Source: an uncultured Bacteroidota bacterium (lineage in GTDB: Bacteria > Bacteroidota > Bacteroidia > Chitinophagales > Chitinophagaceae). From it: a DNA stretch of 64,000 bases. The stretch's first letter is position 1. Each line of letters opens with the position of its first letter. The stretch spans positions 1 to 64,000 of the forward strand of contig CAISPO010000019.1 in assembly GCA_903887415.1 (NCBI GenBank). Reading direction: 5' to 3'. Positions 25,865-33,831 of this stretch are shown here, piece after piece. The position numbers and the translations under genes are program-made. The notes beneath the pieces were generated by a model that did no database searches, was not told the DNA's origin, and saw nothing but the letters and a program-made list of their open reading frames with translations.

Positions 25865-27208
25865 TTATTGATTATAAGGTATCACCCCCATTGCTTTTTG
25901 AACATCTATTTTGCTTGACAGCAATTGGAACAAGGCATTTGTGTATCCTATTTCCGATGCTATCAGGTTTGATTCTGCCACTATCATATTGAGGTAGGCA
26001 ACTATTCCTTCCTTGTATTGCAGCGAGACTATCCGGTACACATTCTTGGCGCGTGTGCGGTTATCGTCCATCAGCCGCCAGTTATAAAGATTGCTTTTGT
26101 AATTTGCAAGGGCAGTATTGTAATCTGTGAATATCTGTGACTTTACGTTTACCTGCTGCCAGTTCAGAATATCTTCCTGCAGCCGCGACTTGTGTATGTT
26201 TTCCAGGCGGGCAAAACCTGTGAACAAGGGTATATTCAACGACAGCCCAAAATAGGAATAGGGATACGCTTTATCCAAAATACCAGCAGATGTATTGTTT
26301 TCGTACTCGTAGTAGTAATTATAGTACACAGAAGCTGTGGGAAGAAAGGCGAGGTCGTAATAGGTGGTTTGCTGATGCTGTAACTCTTTAAACGTTTTCA
26401 CCAGCTTGTATTCAATGCGGTTCTCATAATCCAGTTTCTGAGCTGTGTCAAACATTATCTCCTGCATCATCTGAAGTGTATCGAATGCTACGTTAAATTG
26501 TTTTTCAGGGGGATAGCCCATGAGTTGTTTCAGCGTTGCATAATTCGGCGCAACGTTTTCTATTTGCTGTTTAAGTTGCACCAGGGAATTATTGAGCGTT
26601 ATAATAGCCTCCTCATAGTCCGTCTCATCCACAATACCACCCACGAACTGGTGGTAGGTATCCATGACATTACGGTCCAGGCGGGCTGTATCCTCTTTAA
26701 GCACGTTGATCTGCTCTAATGTAAGCAGGAGGTTGTAAAAAGCCTTGCTCACCGTGGCAACAGCATTTATTTTGGCACTGTCGGTTATTTGTTCCGCTTC
26801 CTTAACATACAACCGGGCGCTATGGGCGGCGTACAATAGTTGCGGGTTGAAAATGGTTTGACTGGCTGAAAATTGAGGAACTATTGTGTTAACAATTCCA
26901 GTATGCGTTGGCAGCGGCGGCCCCGCAGAATCTGAAATAAACGTAGTGGGCAGCGTATTATAATGGGTGGCTGTGGCGCCGGCATTCACCTGCGGCAACC
27001 AGCCCGACAAATTAATAGCATTCGTGGTTTTGGCAATACCGATACCTACCTTAGCCTGATTGACCGCAGGTTGGTTTTTCAATGCATACGCAATGCACTG
27101 CTCCAACGTCAACGATTCAGTGCGGGCGCTGTCGTTCTGTGCAACAACACCAGCAGGCAGGCAGCACATCAAAATAAAACCTGCCAGCAGGTTGAAACTT
27201 ATTTTCAT
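25865..27208 (-). CDS. TolC-family outer-membrane efflux protein
   Basis: About 447 residues with a signal peptide (MKISFNLLAGFILMCCLP... VVAQ). The typical outer-membrane efflux start SLTLEQCIAYALKNQPAVNQAK is followed by paired helical repeats, QFSASQTIFNPQLLYAA, and the second-half VYYNYYYEYENN / LSLNIPLFTGFARLENI. It forms the outer-membrane duct for the RND pump; it is the first gene of the operon. ATG 27208 is preferred because it begins a clean signal peptide. Unusually, no transcriptional regulator is adjacent. Confidence 0.92.
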   Translation of the reverse strand: MKISFNLLAGFILMCCLPAGVVAQNDSARTESLTLEQCIAYALKNQPAVNQAKVGIGIAKTTNAINLSGWLPQVNAGATATHYNTLPTTFISDSAGPPLPTHTGIVNTIVPQFSASQTIFNPQLLYAAHSARLYVKEAEQITDSAKINAVATVSKAFYNLLLTLEQINVLKEDTARLDRNVMDTYHQFVGGIVDETDYEEAIITLNNSLVQLKQQIENVAPNYATLKQLMGYPPEKQFNVAFDTLQMMQEIMFDTAQKLDYENRIEYKLVKTFKELQHQQTTYYDLAFLPTASVYYNYYYEYENNTSAGILDKAYPYSYFGLSLNIPLFTGFARLENIHKSRLQEDILNWQQVNVKSQIFTDYNTALANYKSNLYNWRLMDDNRTRAKNVYRIVSLQYKEGIVAYLNMIVAESNLIASEIGYTNALFQLLSSKIDVQKAMGVIPYNQ

Positions 27209-27477
27209 TATTAATGATCTCTTATCTACCATCATGCACTTATTATAGAGCTTGCAGAAAAATCAATTGTACAGATCAGGGTTTCAAAAAAAGCATACCG
27301 GGAATATGCGAACCGTTCTTCTTTTCTACTTACAGAGACTATCGAAATCTTGGTCAAAAACAGGATGCTAATTTATTTAATGTATTGTGGATTTCAAAAT
27401 CCGAACTCATGTTGCGTGATACCGCATATGCATCTGGAAAACTATTGCTGTGGAAGCAATAATGATGAGAAAGGAAA

Positions 27478-27864
27478 TCAGACTTGTAACCTATGCTGCC
27501 TGATATACAGAGGTGCCAGGCCCGCAAAAGCTAACTGTTGGTCACTGGTTTTTTGCTGCCGATTACTTCCGCTAAAAAAAGATAAGAATCCAAGTGAAAT
27601 TAAAGAAGATAATACAACGGCAGTACTGAAGTCAAAATCGCCGGTATGTGCGCCACCAGTATGAGCAACTGAGAGGTATTCGTGCCGGTCCCTGCTGCCG
27701 TCCTTTATTTTCTTACTGAAAGATAATGCCGTGTTATTGTGCGAAGGACCTACCTTCTGCTCAATGACCCTTTTTGACGCACTGGAAAATACAATACAAA
27801 TAACAGCCAGGAAAAGCCATACATAGCTTTTTAAACCCTTATTGTTGTTATTGTTGTTGATCAC
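27478..27864 (-). CDS. Small membrane protein with Asn-repeat N-terminus
   Basis: 128 residues: a run of six Asn near the N-terminus (codons AAC/AAT), a hydrophobic helix (YVWLFLAVICIVFSS, about 14-28), a polar His/Ser-rich loop, and a second hydrophobic stretch (VVLSSLISLGFLSFF, about 83-97), ending APLYIRQHRLQV. The C-terminal PLYI-RxxxLxV pattern recurs in small membrane proteins of this phylum, as far as I recall. A -7 box (TAGATTTG) lies 18 bases upstream of the ATG. No function can be assigned. Confidence 0.55.
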   Translation of the reverse strand: MINNNNNNKGLKSYVWLFLAVICIVFSSASKRVIEQKVGPSHNNTALSFSKKIKDGSRDRHEYLSVAHTGGAHTGDFDFSTAVVLSSLISLGFLSFFSGSNRQQKTSDQQLAFAGLAPLYIRQHRLQV

Positions 27865-27881
27865 TTTGCTTGATTATGGAA

Positions 27882-27889
27882 CAAATCTA
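27882..27889 (-). promoter_or_regulatory. -7 box for the small membrane protein gene
   Basis: Minus-strand TAGATTTG (plus strand CAAATCTA), ending 17 bases before the ATG at 27864. Confidence 0.5.
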
Positions 27890-27917
27890 ACGTTAATAAA
27901 CCTATTGTATGATAATT

Positions 27918-27953
27918 AACTTGTTAATAATTCCTAAGAATTATTAACAAGTT
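27918..27953. repeat. Perfect 16-bp inverted repeat with CTAA loop
   Basis: AACTTGTTAATAATTC (27918-27933) and GAATTATTAACAAGTT (27938-27953) are exact reverse complements. No T run follows on either strand, so it reads more like an operator or cruciform than a terminator. It sits about 30 bases upstream of the -7 box of the 27478 gene. Confidence 0.85.
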
Positions 27954-27959
27954 CAAGCT

Positions 27960-28019
27960 CCTAACTGTTCCGCAAAAGGGCCATCGCCTATTTAAATATT
28001 TAAATATCAAATAGTTAGG
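27960..28019. repeat. Nested palindromes
   Basis: CCTAACT (27960-27966) and AGTTAGG (28013-28019) flank a perfect 18-bp palindrome TATTTAAATATTTAAATA (27989-28006), immediately downstream of the stop of the 28027 gene. With the 27918-27953 repeat, nearly all of this gap is symmetric. Confidence 0.75.
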
Positions 28020-28026
28020 CAATCAC

Positions 28027-28398
28027 TCAATTAAAAAACTCACGTACTTTAGCGATCATCTGGTGGTCTGTGAGATGTCCTGTGTTCTCAACGGTTATTT
28101 TTGTGTCGTTGAATTTGGCATCTTCTTTCAGATAGTTTTGCAACTGTTCCTGCGCGATACCGGTGCCAAAAAGCAGTAACTGATCATAAGATTGCAGATG
28201 ACCTGACAATGATTTGAAATAGGATAGCAGGTCAGCGTGTTTCGCATTATTGCGATGGTGTTCGCTCTCTGCCTCAAAACCTGATGGTGCGTCAATTTTT
28301 TCTTTTACTGCGTACCCCGCGGTTTCCTTTGTAATAATCACAGCGTTCTTATGGTCCACCCATACGCCTGCAAATTGCTTTTGATCATTGTTTTTCAT
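28027..28398 (-). CDS. eRF1 domain 3-like (Pelota/baeRF-type) small protein
   Basis: 123 residues. It begins FAGVWVDHKNAVIITK and ends with LLLFGTGIAQEQLQNYLKED, TKITVENTGHLTDHQMIAKVREFF. The VWxDHxxA opening, the FGxGxAQxxL turn and the LTDxQM end match the eRF1/Pelota C-terminal-like single-domain proteins often annotated as translational machinery or host-attachment-like proteins. Such proteins may contact stalled ribosomes, but small ones are uncharacterised. It is a single gene between palindromic intergenic regions. The family call is from pattern memory, so moderate. Confidence 0.55.
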   Translation of the reverse strand: MKNNDQKQFAGVWVDHKNAVIITKETAGYAVKEKIDAPSGFEAESEHHRNNAKHADLLSYFKSLSGHLQSYDQLLLFGTGIAQEQLQNYLKEDAKFNDTKITVENTGHLTDHQMIAKVREFFN

Positions 28399-28472
28399 AC
28401 CCGAAATAAATTTGAATGAACTAATGACACCTAAAGAATCGAGCCATGAGCAGGATTCCTGGTAATTAGCAG

Positions 28473-28480
28473 CAAATTTA
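28473..28480 (-). promoter_or_regulatory. -7 box candidate for the eRF1-like gene
   Basis: Minus-strand TAAATTTG, about 75 bases upstream of the ATG at 28398. Confidence 0.35.
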
Positions 28481-28509
28481 TATTTCGGACGGGCCGGATT
28501 TAATGATGC

Positions 28510-28534
28510 CCGTCAGGTGAAAACCTGATAGCGG
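28510..28534 (+). other. Hairpin with GAAA tetraloop
   Basis: TCAGGT (28513-28518) - GAAA - ACCTGA (28523-28528), flanked by CCG and CGG that can extend the stem across a small bulge. As plus-strand RNA this is a stable GNRA hairpin; no T run follows. It lies in the 181-base gap downstream of the BNR gene. Confidence 0.5.
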
Positions 28535-28579
28535 TCAATACATTGATTTTATGAGCCCAGGGCCGCATCAACACCATCC

Positions 28580-31500
28580 CTAATTTCCGGCATTAGCCTG
28601 CTGCACTTTGGGCCTGGCTTTTTCCGCAGCGATTATCGATTTTGCCTTTACAGCGTACTCTGCAACTAGCTTTTCATGGGATTCTTCTCCCTTTTTAAGA
28701 TCATCACCAAGAACTGTAATGCGTCCTTCCTGCAGATTTGTGGGGCGGCACTCCTGGTTGCAAACAGCGCCATACACTTCGGTAATGTATTCGCGGAGCT
28801 TTTTCTCATCGGCAAAAATAGATTTGTGCTTGGTAGCCAGCAGTGTGCCCCTAAGCGCCTCCAGCTTATCATAGTATTCTTTCAGGTGCTTTTTCTCTGA
28901 CGCTTTCTTCACAAATTCCATGTATTCTTTCAGTTCCTTTTGCTCTGTATTAATGCTGTCAACAAGTGTATAAAGCCGCTCGTGCATATGGTATAGCTGC
29001 ATGGCTGCTTCGAACTGCTTTTTGCGATCTTCTTCGGTAAACAGTTTATTGTCTTTGTCATGCACCATCTCTATCTGGCTGGTGTATTCTTTGTCCCCTA
29101 CTTTCAGTTTAGCGGTGTACATACCAGGAAGCACCATGGGTGCTATAAAGTTTCCATAATCCATCTTTGTGCTGCCGGTGGCAGTTTTGGGAGGAGTCAT
29201 GCGCAGATTCCAGTAAACTTTATTGATGCCTTTCCGTTTACTGCCGGGAATAGTCTGCACCAATTTACCGGACGCATCATATATTTCCACGTTCACGTCT
29301 TTGGTAGCGCGGTCTTTGAAGTAATATTCTATGGGCTGAATATCATCCGGGTTGCCTCCCCACCAGCCACCGCTTACCGGTGAACCGCCACCGCCATACT
29401 TGCCCATAGTGATGGGCTCCGGGTGCCTGGTAAATAAAACCACGTCTTTCTCGGCGATCTCTTTTGTAAGCGCGCGGATCGGCGAAATATCATTTACCAC
29501 CATAATGCCCCGGCCGTGCGTGGCAAGTACGAGGTCGTTGGTTTGGGGTTGTATCTGTATGTCGCGCACCATACAATAATCAGGAATGTGGTTCTTCATC
29601 CGGAACCAGGTCTCTCCGCCATCAATTGAAGCAAACAAGCCTCTCTCTGTGCCCAGGAACAGAAGGTTTTTATTAACGAGATCTTCCTTTATTTTATGCG
29701 CGAAGCCCGTAAACTCCGGGCTTGTTATCCGTTTCCATGTTTTCCCTGCGTCTGTTGATTTAGCCAGGTAGGTATTCATGTCGCCATACATATGGTTATC
29801 GAAAGTAGCGTAAACAGTGTTGCGGTCGAAGCGGGAAGGCTCAATACTGCTCACCCACGTTTGCGCCGGGATGCCACATGCCGCGTAATTAGCCGAAACA
29901 TTCTGCCATGATTTGCTGCCATCTGTTACTACCTGCAGGTTGCCATCATCGGTACCGGCCCATACCATGTTCTCATCAAGCGGCGACTCTGCGACAGTGA
30001 AGATGGTGCAGTGATTTTCGGCAGAAGTATTATCCTCGCTCAGCCCGCCGGATTCCTCCTGCTGTTGTTTCTTTTTATCGTTGGTGGTAAGGTCTGGAGA
30101 TATCTTTTGCCAGGTGCGTCCCTGGTCTGTTGTCTTATATAGGTATTGAGCGGCGGTGTACAGATTGTGGTGATTGGCCTGCCCGGTGACTATGGGGGTG
30201 TTCCAGTTCCAGCGGAGCTTTTCATCATCTTTGCCTGCCTGCGGGGTAATGTCGAGCGATTTAAAATTCGTGAGGTCTATGCGGCCCATATTGCCGCCCT
30301 GCGATTCGGCATAAGCAATATTATTGTCTGTAAGGTCAGGCTGTACCCAGAAGCCATCGCCGCCATACATATCCTGCCAGCTTGAATTATTGACACCACC
30401 CGGAGCCGCAGAAGGAGCCACCCAACTGCCATTATCCTGCAAGCCGCCATACATGCGGTAAGGATTGTTATTATCGCAAGCAACGTGATAAAACTGGCCA
30501 ACGGGGAGATTGTACACAAACATCCAGGTAGCGCCGCGGTCGAGGCTTATGTAAACGCCGCCGTCGGTACCGAGGTACATCTGGTTGGTGTAGTTGGGAT
30601 TTATCCAAAGGGCATGGTGATCACTATGCACCCAGCCGCCATCGTAAGATGCATCGGTAAATGAGTAGCCGCCATCATCGGAATAAGAAAAACCAAACCC
30701 CGGGCGATAGACTCTCTTGGGGTCTTTAGGATCGATAACAACGCAGCTAAAGTAAAACGGGCGGGAAACCACATTCATGGTAGCACTCTGAGATTTCCAG
30801 TTTTCGCCACCGTCAGATGAGATATAGAGGCCTGTTTCTTTTGCTTCCACAATGGCGATCATGTTTTGCGGTGCGCTGGGAGCCAGCGTAATGGTCATAC
30901 GGCCAAAAGGCTTGGCAGGAAGGCCATTCTTCAGTTCCTTCCATGTTTTGCCACCGTCCATGCTTTTCCACAATCCGCTGCCTGGTCCGCCGGAGTTGAA
31001 CGCATAAGGGAAGCGCCTAAACTCCCACATCGTGGCATAAACGGTATTGGGATTGCTGGGATCAACCGCTATATCTGCACAACCCGTCTTTTCATTGATA
31101 TAAAATATTTTCGTCCAGGTATCACCGCCATCGGTTGATTTATAAAGGCCGCGATGCTTGCTGTCGCACCATAACGGACCTGGGGCCGCAGCATAAATGT
31201 TCTTTGAATTTTTCGGGTCAATGATGATCTTGGCAATGTGCTCTGTACTATCCATACCCACCTTTACCCAGTTATCGCCTGCATCTGTGGATTTGTACAT
31301 GCCATCGCCGATGGACACGGTATTACGCATATTGCTTTCACCAGAACCTACAAACACCGTAGAGGGGTTTGACTGATCGACGGCGATAGCGCCGATGCTC
31401 ATGCAATACTTATCAAATATTGGCTTGAATGAAGCGCCTGCATTTGTGCTCTTCCATACTCCGCCGCCGGCGCTGCCCAAGTACAGTGTTTTATTATCGT

Positions 31501-31657
31501 TGTTTACGCCTTCAATGGCCGTTATCCGGCCGCTCATGGTGCCCGGGCCCAGCCAGCGGGCCTCCATAGCGCCAAAGGTGTAGGAGTTAATCTTTGTTTG
31601 GGCGGAAGCCATGGCCAGCAGTGCAAATGGGCACAAAAAGAGGATCGTTTTTTTCAT
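28580..31657 (-). CDS. Secreted BNR/VPS10-like repeat (sortilin-type propeller) protein
   Basis: About 1025 residues with a signal peptide (MKKTILFLCPFALLAMASAQ); this ATG is preferred over one 57 bases upstream. Residues about 30-730 hold many Asp-box/BNR repeats (WKSTNAGASF, YKSTDAGDNW, YKSTDGGDTW, WKSMDGGKTW, YISSDGGENW and others), giving a large beta-propeller. A second domain (about 760-860) looks Ig-like (VNVEIYDASGKLVQTI), and the C-terminus is a charged coiled coil. Related Bacteroidota proteins are annotated as VPS10-domain or glycosyl hydrolase (BNR) proteins without proven activity. Two LolA-like genes lie directly upstream in the same direction (25-base gap). Confidence 0.85.
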   Translation of the reverse strand: MKKTILFLCPFALLAMASAQTKINSYTFGAMEARWLGPGTMSGRITAIEGVNNDNKTLYLGSAGGGVWKSTNAGASFKPIFDKYCMSIGAIAVDQSNPSTVFVGSGESNMRNTVSIGDGMYKSTDAGDNWVKVGMDSTEHIAKIIIDPKNSKNIYAAAPGPLWCDSKHRGLYKSTDGGDTWTKIFYINEKTGCADIAVDPSNPNTVYATMWEFRRFPYAFNSGGPGSGLWKSMDGGKTWKELKNGLPAKPFGRMTITLAPSAPQNMIAIVEAKETGLYISSDGGENWKSQSATMNVVSRPFYFSCVVIDPKDPKRVYRPGFGFSYSDDGGYSFTDASYDGGWVHSDHHALWINPNYTNQMYLGTDGGVYISLDRGATWMFVYNLPVGQFYHVACDNNNPYRMYGGLQDNGSWVAPSAAPGGVNNSSWQDMYGGDGFWVQPDLTDNNIAYAESQGGNMGRIDLTNFKSLDITPQAGKDDEKLRWNWNTPIVTGQANHHNLYTAAQYLYKTTDQGRTWQKISPDLTTNDKKKQQQEESGGLSEDNTSAENHCTIFTVAESPLDENMVWAGTDDGNLQVVTDGSKSWQNVSANYAACGIPAQTWVSSIEPSRFDRNTVYATFDNHMYGDMNTYLAKSTDAGKTWKRITSPEFTGFAHKIKEDLVNKNLLFLGTERGLFASIDGGETWFRMKNHIPDYCMVRDIQIQPQTNDLVLATHGRGIMVVNDISPIRALTKEIAEKDVVLFTRHPEPITMGKYGGGGSPVSGGWWGGNPDDIQPIEYYFKDRATKDVNVEIYDASGKLVQTIPGSKRKGINKVYWNLRMTPPKTATGSTKMDYGNFIAPMVLPGMYTAKLKVGDKEYTSQIEMVHDKDNKLFTEEDRKKQFEAAMQLYHMHERLYTLVDSINTEQKELKEYMEFVKKASEKKHLKEYYDKLEALRGTLLATKHKSIFADEKKLREYITEVYGAVCNQECRPTNLQEGRITVLGDDLKKGEESHEKLVAEYAVKAKSIIAAEKARPKVQQANAGN

Positions 31658-31682
31658 AACTATTTTATAAGTCCGTATGTTG

Positions 31683-32384
31683 TTATTTCCCAGGGGTGAA
31701 AATATTTTCATCAACGGGTTTATTTATTTCAATCGATTTTATCGTGAGGCCACCATCAACCGACATGGGATAAACTATGCCTTCCGGAAGACTGGTATAG
31801 TCTCCATAAGTTGTCGTTTGCGATTGCTCCTTACCATTTGCTTTTGTCTTCTCTACGGTACGTACCAGGTAAAAGTTAGCTGCATCAATAAATATCGTTT
31901 CTTCTTTTCCCGAGGGCATCAGTACTTTCAGCTTGTGGCATTCGGTTCCTTCCACATCATCCGTGCCCAGGTAAACGATCTTATAGCTTTTTTCTTTGTA
32001 ATCGATCATCGGTCCCTGGATGTCTAGCCTGTCCTGGGCCAGTTTCACGGATTCAGCAGGCAAGGCATCGGGCTTTTGCTGGTTGCGAGGGTTGAAGGAC
32101 CAACCTTCTTTGTTCGTAATGATCGTGTAACTCGTCATGCCGCCAACCGTAGATTCCGATTTATACCCCTTTCCCTGTTCTACCGTAATAGTAACCGGTA
32201 TCTCCACACCACGCGATCTGCGGATGCAGTTCTTCCTCATGCTTGTGATCTTCTTCCAGTTCTCAACCCCGCCGGTTGCGGCATAATGCTTTGCTATTAT
32301 CTCATCTGCGGTCTGGGCACTCAAAGCGCCAACCCAGGTAATCAGGATAATCGTAATAAGAACAGAGACACGGGAATATTTCAT
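31683..32384 (-). CDS. LolA-like outer-membrane lipoprotein-sorting family protein, copy 2
   Basis: 233 residues with a signal peptide ending SAQ. The mature start TADEIIAKHYAATGGVENWKKI is the hallmark of this Bacteroidota family, followed by a half-barrel of strands (EIPVTITVEQGKGYKSEST, YTIITNKEGWSFNP, VYLGTDDVEGTECHKLKV, ETIFIDAANFYLVRTVEK). It is a clear paralogue of the next gene. The family shares the LolA/LolB lipid-binding fold; the substrate is unknown. Its position upstream of the BNR gene suggests co-transcription. Confidence 0.78.
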   Translation of the reverse strand: MKYSRVSVLITIILITWVGALSAQTADEIIAKHYAATGGVENWKKITSMRKNCIRRSRGVEIPVTITVEQGKGYKSESTVGGMTSYTIITNKEGWSFNPRNQQKPDALPAESVKLAQDRLDIQGPMIDYKEKSYKIVYLGTDDVEGTECHKLKVLMPSGKEETIFIDAANFYLVRTVEKTKANGKEQSQTTTYGDYTSLPEGIVYPMSVDGGLTIKSIEINKPVDENIFTPGK

Positions 32385-32401
32385 TAGCTATGCTTATCAT
32401 T

Positions 32402-33142
32402 TTACTTTTTATCATCCTTACCTGCCGCTACTTCTGTTGGTTTAAAAATGCTTTCATCAACCGGTTTATTGATCTCAACAGATTTCAGAGCAACCGGGCC
32501 ATTACCGCTGTCTATGTTCATGGGATAAACTATACCCTCGGGCAGTTTCTGAAAGTTGCCGTAATTAGCAGTCTGTTCAACTTCCTGTCCATTGGCAATT
32601 ACCTTCAGTACCGACCGGATGTGGTAGTAGTTGGAAGCGTCGAAATACATAGTTTCCTCCTTACCACTGGCGTGGGTCATTTTGATCTTGTAGCACTCGG
32701 TGCCCTCTACGTCATCTTTACCAAGGAACGCTACTTTATTTCCTTTCTCTTTGTAATCTATCAGTTCGCCCTGCACATCCAGTTGGTCCTGCGATTCCTT
32801 CACGTTGTCGGCAGTCATTGCCTCGGGCTTTGTTTGTCCCTGGATGGGGGCAAAAGACCAGCCTTCCTTATTTGTAATAATGACATAGTTACCCATGCCA
32901 TTTACAACGAAGTCAACACGCTGGGCCTTTTTGTTGATGGTAGTAATAGTTACCGGTATCTCCATCCCCCCGGCGTTTATACTCCCGATCATCTTTAAGG
33001 AGTTTATTTTTTTCCAGTTATCAGCGCCCCCTATTGCTGCGATGTGCTTAGTAATTATTTCATCGGCAGTCTGCGCCTTAGCCGTAAAAAAGCTCGCAAA
33101 AACCATTGCGGATGCAAGTATCGAAAACCTGATTTTTTTCAT
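32402..33142 (-). CDS. LolA-like outer-membrane lipoprotein-sorting family protein, copy 1
   Basis: 246 residues; signal peptide ending KAQ, then TADEIITKHIAAIGGADNWKKI. The strand order matches the downstream copy (EIPVTITTINKKAQRVDF, YVIITNKEGWSFAP, VAFLGKDDVEGTECYKIKM, KSVEINKPVDESIFKP). A short Lys/Asp-rich tail (EVAAGKDDKK) is unique to this copy. A 17-base gap to copy 2 suggests a tandem duplication within an operon that ends with the BNR-repeat gene. Confidence 0.78.
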   Translation of the reverse strand: MKKIRFSILASAMVFASFFTAKAQTADEIITKHIAAIGGADNWKKINSLKMIGSINAGGMEIPVTITTINKKAQRVDFVVNGMGNYVIITNKEGWSFAPIQGQTKPEAMTADNVKESQDQLDVQGELIDYKEKGNKVAFLGKDDVEGTECYKIKMTHASGKEETMYFDASNYYHIRSVLKVIANGQEVEQTANYGNFQKLPEGIVYPMNIDSGNGPVALKSVEINKPVDESIFKPTEVAAGKDDKK

Positions 33143-33246
33143 CGTTTATTTTTAAAAATTTATTTCCTGCAAGATATTAAAATTTCTCCTTTGGAAAAAG
33201 GGGGAGATTTGGGGGGAGCTATCGACGGGCGTAATATTGATTTGGT

Positions 33247-33254
33247 TACTTTTG
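33247..33254 (+). promoter_or_regulatory. -7 box for the 33270 gene
   Basis: TACTTTTG fits TAnnTTTG, ending 15 bases before the ATG. Upstream, a purine-rich string at 33181-33218 looks like a dispersed-repeat remnant. Confidence 0.45.
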
Positions 33255-33269
33255 TGACAACAGAACCTT

Positions 33270-33830
33270 ATGGGAGGAAAATTACTGATCACAACAGCAT
33301 TAATACTGGCAACAGCTCATCTGTATGCCCAGGGCGACAAAAAAAAAGAAGAGAAAGTCCAGGTCTATAGTTTTGACGCGGGTAGTGGGATGGATGCATA
33401 TTCCAATGGCGTACCGGATAATGTGCGGTTATTGTACTTTCCGGAATTTTACTCACCACGCGCAACAAAGCACAAGGATACTACTTTCAAATTTGAGTGC
33501 TATGATTCCCGTGACACCATACTGACACAAGTAAAGGAAAACAGCGAGATCCGTTTCATCTCGGTGTTCAAGAGCTATGACGATCCGGTGCATGCGTACA
33601 TGGACAATGGCATAAAGAAACCACTACCTGTATCAAGTATCATCCGCCGGTATGACCGGGTTGGTGATGATCAGTGGCTCAGCGTGGACTATGCAACCAA
33701 CAAGGTCTCTAACCTGAAAGAATACAGGAACCAGGTGGTTCGCTCTGACTCCCTTATAGTATTAGACCCGGTAAGTAATAAGGAGTCGATCACTATTTAC
33801 AGCTACTACAAGGTGGAAGTGGTAAAGTGA
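33270..33830 (+). CDS. Unknown secreted protein
   Basis: 186 residues with a signal peptide (MGGKLLITTALILATAHLYAQ) then a charged GDKKKEEK segment and a mainly beta C-terminal part (FKFECYDSRDTIL, EIRFISVFKSYDDPVHAYMDNG, ESITIYSYYKVEVVK). I do not recognise the family. It is convergent with ispH: the two stop codons are one base apart and no terminator lies between. Probably periplasmic. Confidence 0.65.
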   Translation: MGGKLLITTALILATAHLYAQGDKKKEEKVQVYSFDAGSGMDAYSNGVPDNVRLLYFPEFYSPRATKHKDTTFKFECYDSRDTILTQVKENSEIRFISVFKSYDDPVHAYMDNGIKKPLPVSSIIRRYDRVGDDQWLSVDYATNKVSNLKEYRNQVVRSDSLIVLDPVSNKESITIYSYYKVEVVK

Positions 33831-33831
33831 A

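Noticed and set aside
27214-27664. Plus-strand open frames in the gap and over the small membrane protein gene
   Set aside because: The minus-strand gene has a promoter box, a start and two membrane helices; the plus-strand frames have none of these.
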